Of a stretch of DNA of 64,000 bases, positions 57,189-64,000 are shown in pieces (the stretch's first letter is position 1; each line of letters opens with the position of its first letter). This stretch comes from Symbiodinium natans (lineage: Eukaryota > Sar > Dinophyceae > Suessiales > Symbiodiniaceae): the NCBI GenBank assembly GCA_905221605.1, contig CAJNDS010000308.1, positions 1 to 64,000 of the forward strand. Direction: 5' to 3'. The notes beneath the pieces were generated by a model that was given only the letters and a program-made list of their open reading frames with translations, ran no database searches and had not been told where the DNA came from. The translations under genes were made by a program, and so were the position numbers.

Positions 57189-58207
57189 GCGAAGTCATCA
57201 ATCTTGGGCCTCACCATGTCAGTGCACGGGGGAACCGTAAGGGATAACTCCGGCCGGGCCAAGTGGAAGTGATTGTTGAAGATCTGGCTTCGCTGATTTG
57301 CAAGGAAGTCCTCCCGCATCATGAAGATTTGCCGACCCGTCAGGGTGGTGGAGATGAGCGCTCGCCACCACTCCGTGGCAGCTTGGAAGTTGTCCTGCGA
57401 GGCCACCATGTGATACTTGTCGTAACGGACCGTGCCATAAAGAAGCGCGTAAGGGTCGACGACCCTAACGCCGTTCGCCACCAGGTAGTCGGTGTGCTTC
57501 TTCATCTCCCTGTCGTACTCCCAATCCAGCCCGTAGGCCTGGGCGACAGTGCCGGCGACAACGGTCAACGACCTGACACAATGATGTCCAGCCAACGCAA
57601 CAACCTTCCGGAGCGCGGTTTCCACCTTGGCCAACTGCTTGACGGGCCAGTGCTCCGCTTTGCGAACTTGCTCTTCAGTTTGTTTAATCCAGGGCGACAC
57701 AAGGTGCCACGTGTAGCCCTGATACCCATACGGGCCATGGACGTCGTTCCCCGCCCAACTGATGAAAATATCCAACCCGTCAGGGTGGTGGATCCTCAAG
57801 AAATCCTCCACGATCTGAGTGAGGAGAGTGAGGTCCTTGCCCCATTCCATCATGACGTTGACTTCCGTCACGCGAGGGTCATGCGACAGAGCATCCCGAA
57901 GTGGACCTTGGAATGTCATCTTGTTAAGGGCACGACCGCCCTTGTGCGTGCACAAGGCGAGAGAGGAGTCGCCGATGATGAGAACTTGGGACTTCATCGT
58001 AGGATGTGGCGGAATGCGCTCAAAAGCCGGGGTGTAAAAACCCCCCAAGAGCTGTACCACGTCCGTGTGGAGCGGTCGGTCTGAGAGACCATGCTCCATC
58101 TCAGTCACGCGGTGTAGGGCTTCGAGACATCGAACGCACTCTGGGCCCTTGGCCCCCATCCCACGACAGCCATGTCGAAGACGAGGTCGAGCATGGTTTG
58201 CGTCCAT
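57062..58207 (-). CDS. Retroelement-borne SGNH (GDSL) hydrolase-like domain
   Basis: Frame of 381 codons; only residues from about 40 on look native, since upstream coding continues in another frame. SGNH blocks are visible: LIIGDSSLAL (Ser81 nucleophile), ISWAGNDVHG (Asn154) and RYDKYHMV (Asp263-x-x-His266). This family comprises esterases, lipases and acetylhydrolases; no substrate can be read from the sequence. I could not place the block II Gly with confidence. It lies between the methyltransferase-like and Tpt1-like units and needs a one-base shift at both ends. Confidence is good for the fold, low for activity. Confidence 0.75.
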   Translation of the reverse strand: MDANHARPRLRHGCRGMGAKGPECVRCLEALHRVTEMEHGLSDRPLHTDVVQLLGGFYTPAFERIPPHPTMKSQVLIIGDSSLALCTHKGGRALNKMTFQGPLRDALSHDPRVTEVNVMMEWGKDLTLLTQIVEDFLRIHHPDGLDIFISWAGNDVHGPYGYQGYTWHLVSPWIKQTEEQVRKAEHWPVKQLAKVETALRKVVALAGHHCVRSLTVVAGTVAQAYGLDWEYDREMKKHTDYLVANGVRVVDPYALLYGTVRYDKYHMVASQDNFQAATEWWRALISTTLTGRQIFMMREDFLANQRSQIFNNHFHLARPELSLTVPPCTDMVRPKIDDFAWLSGRHQDHRTKTARRWVQSRSPRTTGLTSTLTGLAAMMTR

Positions 58208-59180
58208 CCCGCCAGGGAGGAGTCGTGCACCGTTTTGGACGGCACGTCGTCAGTGCTGTAGGCCCTGACGCCGTAGATCCGGTCCCACATCTCATAGATT
58301 GCGGTCCACGGCACATTCGGATACCCCTTCCGGAGATCGAGCCACTGTTGTACAGGGATGACACGAAGAAACAAGTCGTCGGGACTGTCAGCCTCCGTGG
58401 GCTCCCGGAAATTGCGCACTGCATCATTCCACCACGCTGGTGATGAAATTCCTGCCAAGGCGTCAGCCAGGCGATCCGCATCAGTAGCGGCGGCCGACAT
58501 TTCCTGGAGACGTGCAGCACGCTCCTCTGCACTGAGAACCTCAACTGCACGAGATGCCATTCCTTCAGAAAGACAAGGAGGAGATTCGAGGCGAGGATTG
58601 CTGGGGAGCTTGATTGCTGGAGCGGCTACGTATGTGCAAGGAGTCCTGCTCATGTTTTCCTGAAACGCCTTGTGAATTAAGTCAACCATGCGCAAGCAGT
58701 ACTCTTCAGAGCTGCGATTACACTTGCCATGCACGTGCCCTCCTGTGCAACACTTGTCACGGAATGCAACATACAAGGAATCCAAGGTAGTAGCAATAGT
58801 CCACGGTTTCTTAACGGCTTCACCCTTTTCGTTGCGAAGACCGAAACGACAACCGTCGAAGTGGGCCTTCCGAATGGGTTTCCCCTCGATCCATTTGACT
58901 ATCCGAGTCCATTTCCAATACTCGCAGTCCTTTGGCCATTCAATGGCATAGTCGACCAGAAGTCGATCGAGGCCATGGGACATGTCGACGAACGATGCCC
59001 AAAGCTTGGTGAATTTCCTCCGGGCCTCGAAGACGGCGCTTCGGTTCTTGTCGACGGCAAGATTAAGGCGAGCCCATTGCGAACCCCCCGTACAAGGAAG
59101 ACTGGCCCAAACGAGGATGCGAAGACCGTCCTTGTGGGCCTCCTTTGCGATGGACAAAACTTCCGTCGGGTTTTGGGATC
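58105..59180 (-). CDS. Methyltransferase-like domain, second half, plus unknown tail
   Basis: The frame resumes one base out of phase after about 59,180. It starts VLSIAKEAHKDGLRILVWAS, then has the SLPCTGGSQW motif, which sits where C5-type DNA methyltransferases have their PC catalytic loop. AIEWPKDCEYWKW follows, and then a stretch with C-x4-H-x3-C-x7-C spacing. The first half of the domain (IEVCCGDD, the SAM-binding loop) is in the preceding frame. The last 150 residues match nothing I recognise. The frame stops at 58105, inside sequence that another frame carries on into the SGNH unit. The methyltransferase call is by fold logic and motif order, so moderate. Confidence 0.6.
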
Positions 59181-59849
59181 ATTCAGGTTCATAGACTCGG
59201 TAATGCGAACGACCTTGCAGTCCTTATATTTGTTAATAGCAAGATTACCAATTAGTGAGTCGTCACCGCAACACACTTCAATGATCAACCGCTTGTGCAA
59301 AGGGGGAGACCTCTGCGTCAGCAGGGTGGATCCAGGAGTGGCGGCGGCTGCGCCAGATTTCCTCACATCAAGCTTGAGGGAAGATATGGCCATAAGTGCC
59401 AGAGCACGCGACCACTTCTCAGCGTTGGTGAATGGCTTAGTGAGAATATCGGCTGCTTGCAACAATGTACTGATGTACGCAATGTCATAGTCAGGCTGAA
59501 TGGAGTGAGGAACCGTAACCACAAGTCCTATGTCCTTATCTGAACCCTTGGGTGCAAGCTCTTCCGAGGACCGACCCCCCGTATTCCTGATGCCTTCAAT
59601 CTCGCGGCGCATGAAAGCCTCCGCGTCAGCGTGGCGTCTGTAGTCCATGGTGGACCTGCGATAGATGATTACACACGCTTCGGCTTTAGGATCAACGGGT
59701 CTATCCCTTCTCTTAAGTTCTTCCCAGGCAACAGCTTCCTCAACTTGAACCCAAGTACCCTTTAACTTGACCCAAGCGTCTCGCAGTGGATGAGTGTTCA
59801 TCTCAACTGGTTCAGGCAGGGATGAAAGGTTGGTGAGTAGTTCAACCAC
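59165..59849 (-). CDS. Copia Pol C-terminal tail and start of methyltransferase-like domain
   Basis: Contains YISTLLQAADILTKPF, the motif that closes Copia-type Pol after RNase H, followed about 50 residues later by IIEVCCGDDSLIGN, a glycine/acid loop like SAM-binding motif I. Between RNase H and ADILTKPF there are some 130 residues I do not recognise, where Copia elements normally have only a short segment. The frame goes out of register with the next unit around 59,165-59,180; beyond that point its translation (to 58899) is a shadow. Confidence 0.7.
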
Positions 59850-60337
59850 TCTACCATCAATGAGGTGCGAAGTGCCCAGGTAAGTAATTCCTTGGATAAG
59901 AGAATCCGGGTGGTTAGAGAGGAGTTTATTGGGAACATCACCCTTCCGGGGAGTGTGCTTAGGTTTGTGCTGCTATCCCCCCCCGCATTCTGAAGCACGC
60001 TCCAAAGGGCGGAAGAAGGAAGACCTAATGCACGCAACGAAACATTTGCACACACAACCTCGGCCTCAGTGGAACTAAGGGCGATGCTGGTCTGCTTCTT
60101 ACTGAAAGCTGCAAGGGGGAAGTACGTATTAGGACCAACCAAAGCAAGGAAGCCTCCTGAGGTGCTTTTGCTGTCGTGCTCACCGGCATGGTCACTGTCA
60201 GCGAACAGCCACAGCTTGCAAGCGCTAATGTCGTCACCTATGAATCCGCGCATGCGGTACTCCAATGTAGACGCGACATAGCACATCAAGCGATGTAAGG
60301 CTTTATCGCATTCGACAGACCACTTAGTGAAGCGAGG
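59850..60337 (-). CDS. Copia RNase H domain (frame-broken)
   Basis: Reads FTKWSVECDKALHRLMCYV, then LWLFADSDHAGE (first catalytic Asp) and FSKKQTSIALSSTEAE (catalytic Glu), the hallmark of Copia-type RNase H. The same open frame extends upstream to 60646, but that part is antisense translation across an inverted block and is not real protein. Downstream the frame must shift before 59,849. An 8-base C run (plus strand) at 59977-59984 is a weak point. I do not see the last conserved acidic residue of the domain. Confidence 0.8.
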
Positions 60338-60670
60338 AAGAAAGCAGTCTTCGATGTCAATCAACTGAGCGACAACAAGGGTTGTATGACTAAGGGTGTT
60401 AAGGAAGTTGTGTATGACATGAGTTCCTTTTTGCAGCAAGCCATTGATAAGTACAAGAAGCTCGCAGGCCCACAATTCCAACACCTGCGCAAGGTTGCTA
60501 CGCCCTTCCATGACGACAAGATCGCTCGCCCGGTTGGCACCGAGGCCGAACCTCGCGGACAGCTTGCTCCCATAGCAAGCCGCATTCTCATGAAGCTGTT
60601 GTTCGCAGCTAGGATGGCAAGGTACGATCTGCTGCGCGCAGTTCAAGGATTAGCCAGTCGTGTCTTTCTT
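60338..60670 (+). other. Inverted internal block of the Copia Pol gene
   Basis: Within a minus-strand gene, this 333-bp block codes on the plus strand for the missing RT piece: VVYDMSSFLQQAIDKYKKLA, KVATPFHDDK, then LMKLLFAARMARYDLLRAVQ and GLASRV. The block is bounded by AAGAAAG (60338-60344) and CTTTCTT (60664-60670), a 7-bp inverted repeat. Reading across both edges in the original orientation keeps frame (AKK|AVFD on one side, SRVFL|PRFTKW on the other). It is therefore a clean inversion after insertion, not assembly of unrelated sequence. Confidence 0.88.
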
Positions 60671-63600
60671 AGCTTCGTTCTTGTCCCTGATCTTCTTAAC
60701 TGCAGCAAGAGCTGACGCATGATCGTGCTTATCCGAAAGAAGAGAGGTGGCACCAACCCATAATTTAGACCTCTTACCCCGACCGGAAGGATGATCCCAC
60801 GATTGCTCGATAAGCTCATCATCATCAATGGACCTCACTTCCGTGAGTCGGTGTTGACCAACGGCACAAAGCTTGGCTTCAGAGGCCGGCAGGGCATAGA
60901 GTGCACGCCTGGGCTGCACGCGGTGACGCACCAAGATACCTTCTTCGGGATGGAATTCAGTGTAGTCCTCACGCACGACTGGAGCGGCAGTCTCCTTGGT
61001 AGCGGGATCACGAACGTTCTTGTCAAAGACGTGAGCAAAAGGATGATCAGAATGCTTAAGGGTCGTGCTCTTAGAGATGTGCTCGCAACCCAAGTAACGA
61101 CCTATGGGAGAGGGAGAGTCCATGTCAATTTCCGAACTGATCAGCTCCCACCCTTTCTGCATGTTGGCTTTAGGTCCGGCCATCTTAAAGTGGTCTGCAT
61201 AAACTGCAAGCAGAAGACGAAGCTGCGGGTGGAAGAAAACTGAAGGCCATGCAGCCGGGAACACAAGCTGAAACCCGACCTCGCCTAACATCTTTTCACA
61301 GTGTAACTCCCAGAAACCCCCGCTATCCGGATGACCGTAGAGTGCCAGCGTCAGCCGCACGACAGGATCTTTGTACTTTCCCTTCCACGCAGAAGGCCAT
61401 CGATCAGGCGGAAGCCTGACCCACGTTTCCTTTCCCTTGAGCGTGGTTTGGGTGTATGCTTGTTTGCCGTCGGCCTGCTGACAGTCATTGCCTGGTGCAT
61501 GCCCATAGGCGTCAAGTGCTTTCCCAGCCTCCATCGTGGCGGGACTGGATCCGAGCTCACTGAAAAGAGCCTGATCACTATTCTCATCTTTGACGTTGTT
61601 CCCTTGAAACACGGTTCGACCCTTGAATTTCCGTTGTGGGTCACCTTTAGGAAGCTCACTTCCCTTTTCAACGCAGATCTCAAAAACTTTTCCAACGTGA
61701 ACCTTTTTCCCCTTCTTGATGGCTTCATCACTAACGTCTTTCCATTCCCGAACAGATCCCATATCCCAGGCTTTCTTAACCATCAACTTGTTCCATTCAA
61801 CATCAAGGGCAGCCTGGGCCTTCGGGTCCTCGAGGATTTCTCTGCGACCAACAGGCCTTGCGACAAGAGCAAAAAGCTCTCGTACTTCGTCCTCTGAGAC
61901 GGGAAGGTTGCTGGAAATCTTTTCACGATGCTCGGGTTCGTGAGGTACAGTAGGCATGGCAGGGAATGCGTCCTTGCCATCTCCGTCAGGAGCGGGACTG
62001 TGGATTCTGTCCAGAATGAACTCAGTCTTGCCGATCCACTTGAAACTAGTCTTTTTGTTCCGCTTCCTAACGTTCTTCCAATCATCGTCCTCATGGATGA
62101 CGTCAACACCACCTACGGGAATGATAGTTGTACTCCGTTGCTTAGAGATGCGCGATAGCTCAATCGGACAATCGGTGATGTCCGGTGAGAACATTTCTCT
62201 TCTGGGAACGTAATGATAGCGTATTAGCTTACATTCGTTCAGTCGGACCTCCCAGTGGTCCTTGCTCGCAGCAGGTGCTGCGGCGGCAGCAGAGGAGCTA
62301 CCGGCTGAACCCTCGGTTGGAGCCTCCATATCACGCAACGCTTGTTCGCGTGCCTCATCAACAATGGCCTTCTCCTTCTGTTTCTTGGACATGTTGACCC
62401 AAAGATATGAGGGAATGGATTCGGGCTTCTTGGAGCCTCTCGTACCTCCATACTTTCTACCAAGAGTACCCCCCGAATCATAGTACCGACCCCCTTCAGG
62501 AAGATCAATTTCTTTTCCTGTTTTAGGATCAAGTACCTTCTTGGGCGGCTCGACCTCTCGGTCTGCGGGCGCAGGCAGTTGCTCATCTGCAGCTTCAGCG
62601 TCCTGATTGGTGAGCGATTGACTGACAGGTCCTTCAGTTGCATCTGACGCGAGACCTGCTTGAACCCTTTCATATCTTTCACGCATGGGGAAAATGATCT
62701 TACCGTCAGTGAGCTTGTATTGCGATGCAACAACTGGCTTCAGGCACTCGTGGAAATCATGCTTGTTCAGCTGCTTGAGATGAATTGCAAAGACCTCCTT
62801 GCGCCATTTCATGCCAGGCTGGAACTTATATCCCATAAAGATCGCAGGCTCACTGGTAGGCTCGAATCTATCTCTACCCTTGCGCTGGGCTTTCGGACCA
62901 ACCCAAACGTCAATCCTACAACCGAAAGGAAGGGGTTCTTCAGGAAATGCAACACCAAAACGCTTGAACCAAGGGGTGAACTCTTTGCCCCCCGGATTGC
63001 TGATGTTATAGGCAGTGCATGCATGCTCAAGGGCAAACGGCCAGTAAACATGCGAGACGCCAGCTTGAATGAGATTGGTGCGAGTGCCCTCAGTGGTGGC
63101 TCGCACAGCACGCTCAGCAACAGCATTGGACTGCTGGATGTAAGCCTTAGAGAGCTCATGGCGCCAGCCGAGCGTTTTGGCCGCAGCCTCAAGTTCCTTG
63201 GACTTGTCGCTGTAGAAAGTCTCCACATTGTCCTTTGCGGATGCGAAATGCTGGAGCGCCACGAGGCATTCGTCTTCGGACTTCAATGCAGCAGGATATG
63301 CATACATGAAACAAGTGGCAACATCCTTAACCACAAGTGCAAGGCGTGAATCCTCAATGACAGTTTGCTTGTCCCTGTGTAAGATCAGATGATCTGCGGT
63401 CACATGGTCGCCAAAAACCTCTGCTTCGATAGTACTGGTTTCCTTCTTGTAGGAGGGAGGCTTGTACATCTTAGCTCGTTGGCATATTTGGCAATAAGGG
63501 TTCTTAGGGACATGAGTCATGAGGTGTTCACGGGTTGTTGATTCTTTGATCAGAGCTTCTTTGCTCCGACTGCGAGCTCTATGTTCAGGTGCTTCAGGAT

Positions 63601-64000
63601 CGTCACTTGATGCTGCTTCCCCATCGGGGGCATCGGCCACTGCTGGGGCAGGAGGACCAATGTCCGGTTCAGCACGCACCTCGTCAGAGGGCGGAGCAGG
63701 GCGAGAACCATCCAGGATGGCTCGCACACGCGCCGCTCCTTCGGACCTGAGGAGACCTGAGTCTCGAACACCATCCCCTTTTGGTTCAGGCTTAGGCTTA
63801 GCTTTAAGTTTTACTGTAGGCTTGGTGCGGTCCGGCAGAGGCCGGACAGGCGTGTCCTCCTCCATCAGTTCCCTGAGAGTCCTTTCGTCAGGATCATCGG
63901 CGGACGCCGGCGTGATAGGAACCCTCTTTTGAGGAATGACAAACCCACAACCTCGAAGCTTCGCAACGTCCTGGTTATCAAGTTGGTAAACTGACCTACA
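60671..64000 (-). CDS. Copia-type Pol: integrase and reverse transcriptase (partial)
   Basis: The frame enters from beyond the right edge (open at 64000, upstream of the Met at 63865). Numbered from that Met: a short zinc site H114-x3-H118-x6-C125-x2-C128; an integrase core with Asp158, Asp220 and Glu251 in TADHLI, YSDKS and AVAERAV; then RT with Asp799 in QQADGKQAYTQ and LTLALYGHPDSGGFWE. Integrase before RT defines the Copia (Ty1) order. The YxDD box reads YADH (His892 in place of the second catalytic Asp), so this RT is probably dead. Past 60671 the frame runs into an inverted block and stops at 60650-60652. Gag and protease would lie outside the window. Confidence 0.9.

Noticed and set aside
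60346-60646. N-terminal 100 residues of the RNase H frame
   Set aside because: This is antisense reading of the inverted block; the real coding is on the plus strand there.
53281-64000. LTRs of the Copia element
   Set aside because: Only one end is in the window, so no pair of direct repeats can be compared; not called.

Overview
The window is nuclear DNA of a dinoflagellate, most likely close to Symbiodiniaceae (inference). The evidence is TTTAGGG/CCCTAAA telomere-type repeats throughout, introns with GT, GC or GA donors and AG|G acceptors, every well-supported gene on one strand (minus), and a Copia-type retrotransposon.

Bases 1-53,300 look like pure repeat at first sight: short unique islands of 50-150 bp between arrays of TTTAGGG, CCCTAAA and variants, in both orientations. 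Translating the islands on the minus strand shows that many are exons. Between 29,678 and 9,498 I can chain 21 of them, in order and in frame, into one gene of about 436 codons. It encodes a secreted, complete trypsin-like (S1) protease: signal peptide, activation site, His/Asp/Ser triad, specificity Asp and the expected cysteines. A short helical linker and a CUB domain follow. About 1.3 kb of coding sequence is spread over 20 kb, and the introns are mostly telomere-like repeat. Islands in 1-9.4 kb and 30-53 kb include further good exon candidates (coiled-coil, C2-like and Cys-rich pieces) that I could not assemble into genes.

The repeat field also holds homogeneous variant arrays (7-, 8-, 9- and 10-mers), a 170-bp tandem triplication, a minisatellite, a 63-bp-armed fold-back element with a second dispersed copy, several small terminal-inverted-repeat elements, and a roughly 95-bp dispersed family.

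Bases 53,664-64,000 are a large Copia-type element on the minus strand, open at the right edge of the window. In order it encodes integrase, reverse transcriptase, RNase H and the Copia tail motif ADILTKPF. Cellular-type domains follow: a SAM-methyltransferase-like domain, an SGNH (GDSL) hydrolase and a Tpt1/KptA RNA 2'-phosphotransferase. This copy is damaged. The RT YxDD box reads YADH, four frame changes break the coding chain, and a 333-bp block inside the RT/RNase H region is inverted between 7-bp inverted repeats.
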